This document shows, in pieces, positions 25,005 to 37,679 of a DNA stretch of 64,000 bases. Positions within the stretch are counted from its first letter, which is position 1. Each line of letters begins with the position of its first letter. The notes below the pieces were generated by a model. That model was not told where the DNA came from. It was given only the letters and a program-made list of their open reading frames with translations, and ran no database searches. This stretch comes from Mactromeris polynyma (lineage: Eukaryota > Mollusca > Bivalvia > Venerida > Mactridae), in contig JASFXZ010000012.1 of NCBI GenBank assembly GCA_032209605.1, forward strand, positions 930,001 through 994,000, read 5' to 3'. A program made the position numbers and the translations under genes.

Positions 25005-28000
25005 GACACAACAACACATCAGGAAACACAGTCTATCAGCCCAACACAGCACATGGTCCCGAACAGAGTACACCAGCTAACACAATCAATAAGGTAACAC
25101 AGCCAATCAGACAACACATAGAACACCAAATAACACAACAATCAGCCAAAACAACAGAACCAGCTTACTCAACAAAACAGCCAACACACCCAACACATCC
25201 AATTGGCAAACACAAACAACCAGCAAACACAACTAACACGTCAAATCAGCCAACACAACCAACCAGCCAACACAACCTACCACCCAACACAACCAACCAC
25301 CCAACACACCCAACACGTCCAATCAGCCAACACAAACAACCAGCCAACACAACACACCAGCCAACACAACACACCAGCCAACACAACCAACCAGCCAACA
25401 CGTCCACACAGCCAACACAAACAACCAGCCAACACAACACACCAGCCAACACGTCCACACAGCCAACACAAACAACTAGCCAACACAACACACCAGCCAA
25501 CACACCCAACACGTCCAAACAGCCAAAACAAACAACCAGCCAACACAACACACCAGCCAACACACCCAACACGTCCAATCAGCTAACACAACCAACCAGC
25601 CAACACAACACACCAGCCAACACACCCAAGACGTCAAATCAGCCTACACAAACAACCAGCCAACACACCCAACACGTCCAATCAGCCAACACAAACAACC
25701 AGCCAACACAACCAACACGTCCAATCAGCCAACCCAACCAACCAGGAAACACGTCCAATCAGCCAACACAACTAACCAGCCAACACGTCCGATCAGCCAA
25801 CCATCCAACACGTCCAATCAGCCAACACAACTAACCAGCCAACGCGTCCGATCAGCCAACCATCCAACACGTCCAATCAGCCAACACAACTAACCAGCCA
25901 ACACGTCCGATCAGCCAACAATCCAACACGTCCAATCAGCCAACACAACCAACACGTCCGATCAGCCAACCATCCAACACGTCCGATCAGCCAACCATCC
26001 AACACGTCCAATCAGCCAACACAACTAACCAGCCAACGCGTTCCATCAGCCAACACAACTAACCAGCCAACACGTCCAATCAGCCAACAATCCAACACGT
26101 CCAATCAGCCAACAATCCAACACGTCCGATCAGCCAACAATCCAACACGTCCAATCAGCCAACACAACTAACCAGCCAACGCGTCCGATCAGCCAACAAT
26201 CCAACACGTCCAATCAGCCAACACAACTAACCATCCAACACGTCCAATCAGCCAACACAACTAACCAGCCAACACGTCCAATCAGCCAACCAGCCAACAC
26301 GTCCAATCAGCCAACACAAACAACACGTCCAATCAGCCAACCAGCCAACACGTCCAATCAGCCAACCAGCCAACACGTCCAATCAGCCAACACAAACAAC
26401 ACGTCCAATCAGCCAACACAAACAACACGTCCAATCAGCCAACACAACCAACCAGGAAACACAACCAACACGTCCAATCAGCCAACCCAACCAACCAGGA
26501 AACACAACCAACACGTCCAATCAGCCAACCCAACCAACCAAGAAACACAACCAACACGTCCAATCAGCCAACCCAACCAACCAGGAAACACGTCCAATCA
26601 GCCAACACAACTAACCAGCCAACACGTCCGATCAGCCAACCATCCAACACGTCCAATCAGCCAACACAACTAACCAGCCAACGCGTCCAATCAGCCAACC
26701 ATGCAAAACATCCAATCAGCCAACACAACTAACCAGCCAACGCGTCCGATCAGCCAACACAACTAACCAGCCAACGCGTCCGATCAGCCAACCATCCAAC
26801 ACATCCAATCAGCCAACACAACTAACCAGCCAACGCGTCCGATCAGCCAACCATCCAACACATCCAATCAGCCAACACAACTAACCAGCCAACGCGTCCG
26901 ATCAGCCAACACAACTAACCAGCCAACGCGTCCGATCAGCCAACCATCCAACACATCCAATCAGCCAACACAACTAACCAGCCAACGCGTCCGATCAGCC
27001 AACCATCCAACACGTCCAATCAGCCAACACAACTAACCAGCCAACGCGTCCAATCAGCCAACACAACTAACCAGCCAACACGTCCGATCAGCCAACACAA
27101 CTAACCAGCCAACGCGTCCGATCAGCCAACCATCCAACACGTCCAATCAGCCAACACAACTAACCATCCAATACGTCCAATCAGCCAACTCAACTAACCA
27201 GCCAACACGTCCAATCAGCCAACACAACTAACCAGCCAACCATCCAACGCGTCCGATCAGCCAACCATCCAACACAAACAACCAGCCAACACAAACAACA
27301 CGTCCAATCAGCCAACACAACCAACCAAGAAACACGTCCAATCAGCCAACACAACTAACCAGCCAACACGTCCGATCAGCAAACCATCAAACACAACCAA
27401 CCAACCAGCCAATACAACCAATCAGTCAACACAACCAACCAGCCAACACGTCCAATCAGCCAACACAACCAACTAGCCAACACAACCAACCAGCCAACAA
27501 AACCAACAAGTTCAATCAGCCAACACAACCAACCAGCCTACAAAACCAACAAGTTCAATCAGCCAACACAACCAACCAGCCAACAAAACCAACAAGTTCA
27601 ATCAGCCAACACAACCAACCAGCCAACACGTCCAATCAGCCAACACAACCAACCAGCCAACACAATCAATCAACCAATACAACCAATCGGCCAACACAAT
27701 CAATCAGCCAACACAATCAATCAACCAATACAACCAATCGGCCAACACAACCAATCAACCAACACGTCCAATCAGCCAACACAACCAAACAGCCAACACA
27801 ATCAATCAACCAATACAACCAACCAGCCAACACAATCAATCAACCAATACAACCAATCGGCCAACACAATCAATCAGCCAACACAATCAATCAACCAACA
27901 CAACCAACCAGCCAACACAATCAATCAGCCAACACAATCAATCAACCAACACAACCAACCAATCAACAAAATCAATCAGCCAACACAACCAATCAACCAA

Positions 28001-28285
28001 CCAGCTTACTCAACCAATCAGTCAACATAGCCAATCAACCAACCAGCTTACTCAACCAATCAGTCAACGTAACCAATCAACTAAAACAACATGTCAGCCA
28101 ACACAACCAACCAGCTTACTCAACCAATCAGTCAACATAACCAATCAGCCAACACAACCAATCAACCAACCAGCTTACTCAACCAATCAGTCAACGTAAC
28201 CAATCAACTAAAACAACATGTCAGCCAACACAACACATAAGTCAAAACAGGACACCTCCCAACATGCAACACACTGAACACATTG
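25005..28285. repeat. Large A/C-rich mosaic array of 17-bp and shorter units
   Basis: About 3.3 kb built from a few words: CACGTCCAATCAGCCAA, CACAACTAACCAGCCAA, CGCGTCCGATCAGCCAA (17 bp each) and CCATCCAA (8 bp). Between about 25,750 and 27,250 they join into composite units, for example of 59 bp. Both ends shade into AACCAGCCAACACAACC and later AACCAATCAGTCAAC variants. The plus strand is nearly all A and C, so the minus strand is G/T-rich with frequent GG doublets (TTGGCTGGTTGGTT). No long frame survives in the core, in contrast to the other large arrays. Confidence 0.95.
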
Positions 28286-29814
28286 TTCTTATTCTTAAAT
28301 AGACAAAACTATTTGTGTGGGATATATTTGATTGTAACAAATAGCTGAAAGGATGATGATGATGATGTTAGAAATGATTGAATTCCACATTGATGGTGTA
28401 GATTATAAAGTCAATAAATCATTGCTATCTTATTAAATTCTTGGCATCGAAAGTTATTTATTTGCCAGACTTTGCATTTATCAAAGTATGTGGGTACAAT
28501 GTCTTATCGGGTGAGATCTGACAAGCCTACATTGATTGTCTAACCTTTTTGACTTGGGATAATTAATACTGAAATAAATGATTTGAAATGTTATTAAGCT
28601 TGACGTTTTAGCCTACCAATTAAGGAATTTTGATAATTTCATCAGTATTTGTAAGTTATCTCGATGACATATCTCGTTCTCTGTATTATGACGCATGTTT
28701 ATGGTGTTATGAGCGGGAGGAAATTATACGTGTATATCATACAGAATGCAGACTTGATCATTAATAACGTCCTTGCAGTTAACCATTTGAATATAGTGAG
28801 AAGTCCGTTGGCACGATTTCCATTTGATATCAGCTAAATAAAATCTGAATGCTTCTACTAAACGGACAAACATCTGCGTTATCAAGTTAGTAAATTGTTA
28901 CAATACTTTGTTTAACTGTATTTTAAGGCTTTCTGTTCCAAAAATGACCGTAATTCCACTGACCTGTCCCCTAAGTTGTTTTCCTAATCAATCATGACAC
29001 TGAATGACGTTTGTTCATATTTCGACCCCAGTCGACATTATCAGACATATTGCTTGTAGAAATTTTAAAATTTGAGACGATCCAAGAACAAACATATCGA
29101 CTTGTAAATCACACAATTTTATCTGATTATATGTACACAAACTGCTGAGTGTTAGAAAGTTCTCATTACTGAACGATTTTAGCCTCATAAGACAAGATCA
29201 TTGTTTTATACAGTAACACATAACGTACGCCATAGCTGCCTGTCAATCTTTATCGCTGATGAATGATGGAATCATAATAAACATTCTGAGATCAAGTGTA
29301 TGTTTATTTTCAGAACAATTACTTCCTGATTGTATTAATGTTTTACCCATCGTTGTATATTGTAGTTTCATACCTGTTCTGTAGTATAACTTAATTGATT
29401 TAGCTAACTAACACTTTAGTCATGGTTGCATGCATAGACTGGCAACCGCTGTAGCGATTATTTCAAGTTACCCCACCCCATCCAGAAAGGAATTTCCTAT
29501 TTGTCTTTTTGATTACGAAGAGAGAATGACATAAGGTGTCATTAAGCATATATATACATCAACACAAAACGTTTCCATGCCTGTTTCATTACCGATATAG
29601 TGCAAGGTGTATACCAAAACAGATGTTACATGTAGCAAAATATGTCAGATTTAGTAAAATGAAAAATATCTTCGTGGGCAAGGGTGTCATTCCTTATTAA
29701 AATTGTAGACACGGTTTTTACATACATAACTTACATAACAACATAATTTTGAAACAAAAGAAGAAAAACTCAATGTTTGCTTGCTATTTCTAATAAACAT
29801 GTTATTATCCATAA
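28286..29814. other. Stretch without a supported gene
   Basis: Only a short (GAT)n run near 28351-28368 stands out. AT-rich and without credible frames. Confidence 0.5.
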
Positions 29815-30756
29815 TATGTTAGTGCTGTACGATAATCCATTACATAATAACATGTAATGCTAGTGCTGTACGATACTCCATTACATAATAACATGTAATG
29901 CTAGTGCTGTACGATAATCCATTACATAATAACATGTAATGCTAGTGCTGTACGATACTCCATTACATAATAACATGTAATGCTAGTGCTGCACGATATT
30001 CCATTACATAATAACATGTAATGCTAGTGCTGTACGATAGTCCATTACATAATACCATGTAATGCTAGTGATGTACGATAATGCATTACATAATAACATG
30101 TAATGCTAGTGCTGCACGATAATCCATTACATAATAACATGTAATGCTAATGCTGTACGATAATCCATTACATAATAACATGTAATGCTAGTGCTGTACA
30201 ATAATCCATTACATAATAACATGTAATGCTAATGCTGTACAATAATCCATTACATAATAACATGTAATGCTAATGCTGTACGATACTCCATTACATAATA
30301 ACATGTAATGCTAATGCTGTACCATAATCCATTACATAATAACATGTAATGCTAGTGCTGTACTATAATCCATTACATAATAACATGTAATGCTAGTGCT
30401 GTACCATAATCCATTACATAATAACATGTAATGCTAATGCTGTACCATAATCCATTACATAATAACATGTAATGCTAATGCTGTACCATAATCCATTACA
30501 TAATAACATGTAATGCTAGTGCTGTACCATAATCCATTACATAATAACATGTAATGCTAATGCTGTACGATACTCCATTACATAATAACATGTAATGCTA
30601 GTGCTGTACGATACTCTATTACATAATAACATGTAATGCTAGTGCTGTACGATACTCCATTACATAATAACATGTAATGCTAGTGCTGTACGATACTCCA
30701 TTACATAATAACATGTAATGCTAGTGCTGTACGATACTCCATTACACAATAACATG
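29815..30756. repeat. Minisatellite, 41-bp unit, about 23 copies, one hairpin per unit
   Basis: Every unit holds CATTACAT, a six-base AATAAC loop and ATGTAATG, an 8-bp perfect stem, followed by GCTAGTGCTGTACGATA. First and last GCTGTAC cores (29824 and 30726) are exactly 22 periods apart. The stem is almost invariant, while the linker varies (CGATAA, CGATAC, CCATAA; AGTGCTG or AATGCTG). Confidence 0.97.
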
Positions 30757-32019
30757 ACAGTACATTTGTGTTGAATCATATTATAATAATATAAAACGAT
30801 TGTGTTTCAACAATTGTATGATAGCTCAGTACTTTACATGTTCTTTAAATACACTGGCAATAAATGAGCTATATGGTGAATGTTTTTCTCATTGTTTAAA
30901 TTGACACTTTCGTCTCAACTATTATTTCAGTTGGATATTGTAAAGTTGGAGAGTTTATATCCGCCTATGCAAAAATAATGGTAGGGAAGATTTATACTAC
31001 CATCACAAGAAATTGAAGTGTCTTTTATAAGCAGAATATAACGGAACAAGTGGCTGGGCAGGTTTCCGTCAATCTAAGATTAGCTAACACTTAGAAAACA
31101 GTTTTTACACAGACAATAATTACGCGCTCCCTTGTTTTCATCTTATAACAACCATTAATATTTTATAAACAAGGAATTGCGTATGAGATGGCGTGGTGGT
31201 TTTCCCTTCCATATATCGGTTTCACAGGACGATTCCAGCTGTGCTATTTTTCCGACACTAGCTTTCTTAAAAAACTCTCATTGAAGTTCTATGATTTAGA
31301 TGTATTTCTGCATGTTTGAGTTCTTAAACTCCACATAAAAGGCTACATTACTTTTGGTGAAACCGGGCACTGACTATATAGAGTGAAGATTATTTCTTAC
31401 AGATGTCCTTTTGCACCAGTTACCTCCCTGGCGATATAATGTTACACTGCCTCCGTCCAGTTCAATTGCTTGAACAAAATTCAAATTATCATTCATCGGT
31501 GATCAAACAAGGACACATAGTAAGTTTATTTGTAAAATTGTGCATGGAGTTTAAAACTTTGAAATGATGACGTATAATCTTGCTTTTGTTTGGGTAATTT
31601 TTATTTGAACGATTTTACACTTATTGCCGACTTTTTAGAGGCCCAATAAAGGTAATTTTTATATGAACAATTTTACACTTTTTGGTATATTATTATAAAG
31701 AAATTTCGGTTTCGGCTTTGACAAACGTAGATGACATATCTCGTCTGACCTTGTTGAGATTTCCGTACATTGGGGATGTATATCCGTAACCTTTCTTGTG
31801 CGATATTAAACGTATTGTCATATGACAATAATGAAACACCTAGTTTAATAAATCGTTACAATTATAACCATTGGAAACCAAAATTGAAATAATGAATGCT
31901 ATTGATATGGGCTATTTCCAGAATGGTTGGATTTATAAGTAACTGCAAATCAAGCTACGCATGTAAGAACATACGTTACAGATAAATATTCCTAACTTGA
32001 AAGGAAATGCATCGGTCAC
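30757..32019. other. Stretch without a supported gene
   Basis: AT-rich. A 30-bp imperfect direct repeat (GGTAATTTTTATTTGAAC at 31593 and GGTAATTTTTATATGAAC at 31650) is the only structure seen. Confidence 0.5.
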
Positions 32020-32300
32020 ATGTGGTTGCCGACGTACGGACTTCACACTGGCCATAGGCTCATGTAGTTCTTCAAAATCCTACTGGCCCGGGACCACTTG
32101 TAGGTCTCATCTGACCAGGACATGAAAGTGTTTTACATGCTTAACATTCAGCCACGGGCTATACGGCGCCAATACGGATAACTTCGTGCGGGGCAGCATG
32201 GCATGCCGTGCGTTTACACACGGGCTCTCAGGGTTTTGGCCCAAACGGGATCCGTAATCAGCCCGGAAGCCTCATTTGACCTAGATATAACTCTGTAGCA
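32020..32300 (-). mobile_element. Dispersed element family Y, copy D (inverted)
   Basis: Read on the minus strand it contains CCGTATAGCCCGTGGCTGAA, then CAGATGAGACCTACAAGTGG and a CCCGGGCC box, matching copy C at 11455-11690 in order and spacing. The upstream part on that strand (GGCTGATTACGGATCCCG) recalls the GTAATCAG motifs of copies A and B. No minisatellite is present. Confidence 0.5.
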
Positions 32301-33069
32301 TTTTGCATTGAATTCCAAGTTCAGCTTACAGGGCTCACAATGTTTTTTATATTCATTCAATTAAGTATGTTCTATTTCACCCATCAATCGATTAGACTGC
32401 AGACAAAACGATTCCGGGAAATGTTTTACACTTTTGATAAAATCCTTTTTTAAATGTTTTAAATAAATTATATTCGTTTTATTCCGTCTAGATACGCAAG
32501 TTGTTATCTCTGGAATTCTATCTTTATTTTCAAACCATGAAATGTGTGTTACTTAAATGATAGCAAATGCGATTTATCTCAGCTAGTGTTTTCAGGTAAA
32601 ACACAGTTTTGTCAATCTAGAAATCAAATTCACAAGCAGTGATCCAGTATTTAAGTGGTGTTGTTCATCAGAATTCACTCTGGTTTTTTGTTGCTATTAA
32701 CATCATTTTAGAGATCATCGTCAAGTATTTTAAACAAAATACGCCATTGAAGTATTTGATATGTTCAATATGAATCAAAGACAATATTTCTACAATACAT
32801 GTTTACATGTGTGTACGCTATAAAGTAATCTGTTACGTGAGCACGTGGAGATAAGCGTGTGGAAACTCATTTTCACAAATTTCAGTCATAGTTTTACAAA
32901 CAGACGGATACACTGATGGTACAATGGTGCTGTTAAATTGACCGCGAACAGATGTATGAACTTTCAGAACCGATCCCGCGATCTATGTCATTTTAGGTAA
33001 AGATATGCTATCGTGCGTAAAACTAAAACTGCTGTTTGGATTACTTTTCTATCATAGCACAGCCTCGGC
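32301..33069. other. Spacer without a supported gene
   Basis: AT-rich sequence before the SINE insertion. Nothing recognised. Confidence 0.5.
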
Positions 33070-33082
33070 TTTTTCTCCGACA
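33070..33082. repeat. Left target-site duplication of the SINE
   Basis: TTTTTCTCCGACA, identical to 33350-33362 on the other side of the element. Thirteen bases fits LINE-mediated insertion. Confidence 0.85.
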
Positions 33083-33349
33083 CAGCCGCGGCCGTGGTGC
33101 AGTGGTTAGTGCGCTGGACTTGTAACCCGGCGATCCGGGTTCGATTCCCGGTCGCGGCAGGTCATACCCTTCCATGACAATTTGACAACAATGTCGATTT
33201 TCCTCCTCATGTGGAGAAGTTGCCGGCTCCTTGTGGAAGGGTAAGTTAGTACTGGTTATATTTCGGTCCAGGAAAAACTGGTTAGGTGAACCGGCCGCCG
33301 TATATAACTGAAATATCGTTGAGAAACGGCGTTAAACTCGATGAAACAA
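33083..33349 (+). mobile_element. tRNA-derived SINE, apparently full length (267 bp)
   Basis: The head is tRNA-like with intact RNA polymerase III A and B boxes. The body carries TCATGTGGAGAAGTTGCCGG and TCCAGGAAAAACTGGTTAGG, and the tail ends TGAAATATCGTTGAGAAACG then GGCGTTAAAC. Perfect 13-bp target-site duplications flank it. From memory this head, body and tail organisation is that of widespread molluscan SINEs (RUDI, V-SINE or MetaSINE types); I cannot say which. It does not code for protein and would rely on a partner LINE. The perfect duplications suggest a fairly recent insertion. It landed in a 34-bp minisatellite. Confidence 0.88.
33085..33159 (+). promoter_or_regulatory. tRNA-like head with pol III A box and B box
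   Basis: The A box TGGTGCAGTGG (33095-33105) and B box GGTTCGATTCC (33138-33148) fit the consensus. Acceptor arms GCCGCGG (33085) and TCGCGGC (33152-33158) pair, as does the T arm. The anticodon loop CTTGTAA would give TGT (threonine), but the anticodon stem has an A-C mismatch and three extra bases lie between the acceptor stem and the A box. It is a SINE promoter, not a working tRNA gene. Confidence 0.8.
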
Positions 33350-33362
33350 TTTTTCTCCGACA
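33350..33362. repeat. Right target-site duplication of the SINE
   Basis: TTTTTCTCCGACA, identical to 33070-33082. It overlaps the first unit of the neighbouring 34-bp array. Confidence 0.85.
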
Positions 33363-33452
33363 ATCTTACGGACAAACACGAACATTTTCTCCGTCCAGCT
33401 TACGGACAAGCACGAACATTTTCTCCGTCCAGCTTACGGACAAGCACGAACA
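33351..33452. repeat. Minisatellite, 34-bp unit, 3 copies, interrupted by the SINE
   Basis: Units begin TTTTCTCCG and contain CAGCTTACGGACAAGCACG. Units start at 33351, 33385 and 33419. The left target-site copy at 33070 is the beginning of the first unit, so the element inserted into the array's first unit. Confidence 0.93.
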
Positions 33453-33455
33453 TTT

Positions 33456-36068
33456 CAATACGCCTATTTTTAAATGTGATGGTCAAGACAATATATCGAT
33501 ATGTTCACTGTTAATACAACTATACAAAGGTTTTAACAGCTTAGCCACACATTGAATCACTGGCAACACTGAAGCTATTGTACAATGTGATGAAGGATAA
33601 ACACATAAGTTCCATGCATTCCATAACAGTGCTAGTATAAGTCAGAACACAGCACACAGGAGATAACGTTGAATTACCAACTAATTGATGCTAACGGGCA
33701 AGATATATAATTCAATAAAGTTATTTAACAAATACAATGTCTTTCTTACTGATACAACAGTAGAAGTTCAAAGAAAGCATTACATTGCTTGTATGGTCAT
33801 CAACTGTAGAGACGGGACTACGTAATCACAACACACGTAAACGGTTATCTTATATCCATGAGTGAATGGGGGAATATTTCTCAAATTGTTGATACTAAGG
33901 AACTTAGTTTTTGCATTGCATTTTTATTCTTTGATTTGATTGAAAAGTTGTGTACGTGATTATTGCCATGTTTCATTTACAAAATTACCACCAAATATCG
34001 CTTGTCATTGATTAAACTCATACATATTTAAAAATAACGAAGTTATAACATCCTTGGTGCGCATATTTAAGTGAAAATTCATAAGTACATCATTTAGTTA
34101 AGATGGCGGTTGTGATCGTTTAGTTTTGTCAAAACGAGTAAAAACAATCAGGAAACAATCAACACGTACGCTTAATGTGTTTATTAACGTGTTATTAATT
34201 ATTCCATTCCCCTGTTTGTATAAGTTATTTCCTAAATATTCAAATATTACCAGTTAAACAGTTAGAAAATAATGAGGAGAAAATCCCCGAATGAATAACT
34301 AGGCAGGCCATTATTCTAGATTTACTGTTTTTATTTTGATTACTGTCACGACTACTTCGTGTTTTATAGAATAAATCACCCGTTTGGTTCTCATAACAAT
34401 GTCATTTATTTCCACACTGTATGTTCACGGCACGGAGTTAGCTTTTTCGGGTACCTCAGTACGTAACGTGACCATGGCATATGTTGTAACCTTCATTGTT
34501 TTCTTAAACATATAACCCTGTTTGCAACATTATATTAGTTACATACAACGATGTCTTTAACTCAGTATGTTATTTGCATTTAGACTAATCTAATTAGTAA
34601 GGAAATGATAAACCGGTATATTGTTAGTATAAAAAACAACAGAATAAAATAGTTTATTAATATTTGGATTTAAGTATAAAATTTATCATCCAGAGTATAC
34701 AATTAAGAAAATAAGAAATATGACAATGCCCTCAGGACTGATGTTGTGTTGAAGTGTTTTACATTTATGACTTCTTAGGGTTATTGTCACTCAGCGGGAA
34801 ACATCACATTACACAGTGATAGAGAAAGATTTTAAGCCTCCATCCTACATAGCATAGAGCAGATGAATCAAGAGACACCGTACATGGAATAGAATTTGGA
34901 TTTTAAATTGGCTGCGTAACTATTATCAAGTGTTATGCAACACGACGCGTGGAAAAACCGTTGGAATTTCATCCGTTGACTACGCAAGTGGAAAAGACGC
35001 ATAGAAGATTTCAAGCTTTCAATCGATGGAATATATGTAACATGAGACACGTGACACAAAGCACGGACGCCATTTTGGACTCCATTTGAACTGTCTACAG
35101 TACACGTGACCTGAGTCACCTGACAATATGCATGGAAGAGATTTCGGACCGCTCTGGACCTTCATCTGACTACGTAAAGGACCGGAGAGGTCCGGAAACC
35201 CTTCTGTGTATTTATCATCGATTACACTGGTGACCGGTCAAGCAGCCCTTACATAAAAGTATTAGAAACGCGTATTGGATATCAGAGAGTTAAGCTTATC
35301 GGTTTGTTGATTTCGATTTGAAGTTACACCTCAATAAACATGATACTGATGTTGTTGAAGACGATCCAGTGTTAATGTCTTTGATTCATCTCGATTACCA
35401 GTAGCAGATCATCACTCTATCCTATAATTTAGCAGCGTGACTTTCACTTGGTCATGAAGTTCAAACCCTATGTTGTAAGGAACATGTCAATTCACACTGC
35501 TGGTACACAAACCACCTCCAACTTGTGGTGAATGTATCGTATAACACGCAAATTGCAATGATTTTGTTACCTTAAACGAGGCTTTTGTCAATTATGACCC
35601 CATGTTAACAAGGAAAAATCTTTTTGGAGCGCAGATATATGCTAAATCATTTCACCATGACAACAAAAGGATGCTGTAACGGTAGCAAAGAACATTCTGT
35701 TTGGATCCATAAGTCCAAGAAGTTATTATATATGCTAATAAGTTACCTCGGTGTTCTAACAGGAATGGATATATGAACCAAGGATTGGACGTACAGGAGT
35801 TTATAATACTTCAGTAATGTGTTAGAAGTCATCGCTGTCCTCTTAACAGACATATTAGCAGTGTGCTTGTTGATGAATGTGTCTACACAAGGAGCAAGAT
35901 GATAGTGAGCGATTGGTATCCAGTTGTGTTTTATGGTTCTTTAGACACAATCTCTGCAGTGCTTAAACACTAATCTTCTTATACAACACCGTCACAACAT
36001 GTTCTCTATGAGTAAGAAGTACCGCTTTAGCCTCATCCGGGATACAAGGAATGTTTGTTTTGTCTTCA
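33456..36068. other. Stretch without a supported gene
   Basis: Mostly unique AT-rich DNA. Around 34860-35190 there are loosely repeated phrases (CATGGAAGAGATTTCGGA; TTCATCYGACTACGTAA and relatives) that look like an ancient degenerate tandem repeat. The 83-codon minus-strand frame at 34868-35119 falls within it and is not credible. Confidence 0.45.
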
Positions 36069-36092
36069 GACCGCCGTATATAATTGAAATGC
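36069..36092 (+). mobile_element. SINE tail remnant
   Basis: CCGCCGTATATAATTGAAAT matches CCGCCGTATATAACTGAAAT in the tail of the SINE at 33083 at 19 of 20 positions. The downstream part is degraded and no head is visible. Confidence 0.5.
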
Positions 36093-36910
36093 TATTAAAT
36101 TCAATCACCAGGAGCTAAATAATTGGTTTGTGTCTTTGTTTAAAGATTGTCGTCAGATTTCAGGTTATTGAGGCATTTTGGGAATATCCTCATCCATGAT
36201 ATTGGTCGCTTTTTCACTTAGATTTAGGTTAATAATCCTTTATTTACATTAATCAAACTTTAAAAAATTCTACTTAATTTATTACATAGCATTAAATGGA
36301 GAATAATAGGACCCATTCCGAAGAACAAATCCTAGTCGAGTTTGCGAGAATGGTGAGGCTGTTGTTTCAACTTTTGAAACGTTGAATCATTTGTTCTTGC
36401 GAAATCATTTGTCTTCCTGTAACAGTATAAAACAGGCATATCACTTTTTTGGAATCGATTAACAATTGTTTGTGCTGCTTCATTCACTTTCTGTTATAAT
36501 CGATGTGCCTGTTTGTCGTCAAACCCGTCAATTCCATTAATTTTACTTTACCAGGAAGGTCGCTGTTTCAGTCTGATTTGTCACACAATATGCAATTACG
36601 TCTAAAGCAAGCATGCGGAAGAGGTGGGTGAACTAAACTTGTAAAGGTCACGACCTCATATGGATTGAAGTAACAGAGTATTAAGATTTTATGACTTGGG
36701 TTGTCAAAGCATCATGGATACCTCGGCCAGAAACCTTTTTAAGAAGGGAATTTATGGATGAATTGAGCATTGTTGCAAGCATTCGAGTGTGTTTCGACGT
36801 ATACTGAAATCATTTACTATTGAATTACGTATATTTTTTTACAGATACGTCGTGATAATAACGTGCTGCACTGTTCAAAATCAAGTGTTGCATTATATTT
36901 ATCAGTTCAT
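36093..36910. other. Stretch without a supported gene
   Basis: AT-rich; nothing recognised. Confidence 0.5.
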
Positions 36911-37396
36911 CGCACAATATCCAGGTTATACGTTTCGTAGTGAGTAAGTCGTCGGCCGCACAATATCCAGGTTATACGTTTCGTAGTGAGTAAGTCGTCG
37001 GCCGCACAATATCCAGGTTATACGTTTCGTAGTGAGTAAGTCGTCGGCCGCACAATATCCAGGTTATACGTTTCGTAGTGAGTAAGTCGTCGGTTGCACA
37101 ATATCCAGGCTATACGTTTCGTAGTGAGTAAGTCGACGGCCGCACAATATTCAGGCTATACGTTTCGTAGTGAGTAAGTCGTCGGCCGCACAATATCCAG
37201 GTTATACGTTTCGTAGTGAGTAAGTCGTCGGCCGCACAATATCCAGGTTATACGTTTCGTAGTGAGTAAGTCGTCGGCCGCACAATATCCAGGCTATACG
37301 TTTCGTAGTGAGTAAGTCGTCGGCCGCACAATATCCAGGTTATACGTTTCGTAGTGAGTAAGTCGTCGGCCGCACAATATCCAGGTTATACGTTTC
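36911..37396. repeat. Minisatellite, 46-bp unit, about 10.6 copies
   Basis: Units begin CGCACAATATCCAGGTTATA and contain CGTTTCGTAGTGAGTAAGTC then GTCGGC. First and last unit starts (36911, 37371) are exactly ten periods apart. Copies are nearly identical; changes include GTTATA or GCTATA and one GGTTGCAC. Confidence 0.98.
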
Positions 37397-37679
37397 CAAC
37401 CCCGCATATTTCTCTTCATAACTTTTCAGTCAGCAGAAAAGAGAATAATTTATATAAACTGTTAGATAAAACCAATAGTAACTAGCGAATGGCCGTTAGA
37501 CCAAATCGTCATTGTGTCCACGTGCATGTACGGGTCAGTATGTTACGTGTTTATCACTTCAAACTTTCGTTTTGGTTTTAAAGACTTTCATCCAATAAAT
37601 AAATTGAGATTTATTGACATTCCCAGTACTGAATCTGCCTAAAATTCCACTTAATTAACTAGAACGTGTCACTGGCATG

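Noticed and set aside
25005..28285. CRISPR-like array
   Set aside because: Words of 8-17 bp follow one another with no unique spacers, and the window is eukaryotic in character.
33085..33159. Functional tRNA-Thr gene
   Set aside because: The anticodon stem has a mismatch, extra bases separate the acceptor stem and the A box, and the sequence continues into a SINE body bounded by target-site duplications.
35224..35240. Primer-binding-site-like ACACTGGTGACCGG, suggesting an LTR retrotransposon
   Set aside because: No paired LTRs, polypurine tract or gag-pol frames were found around it.
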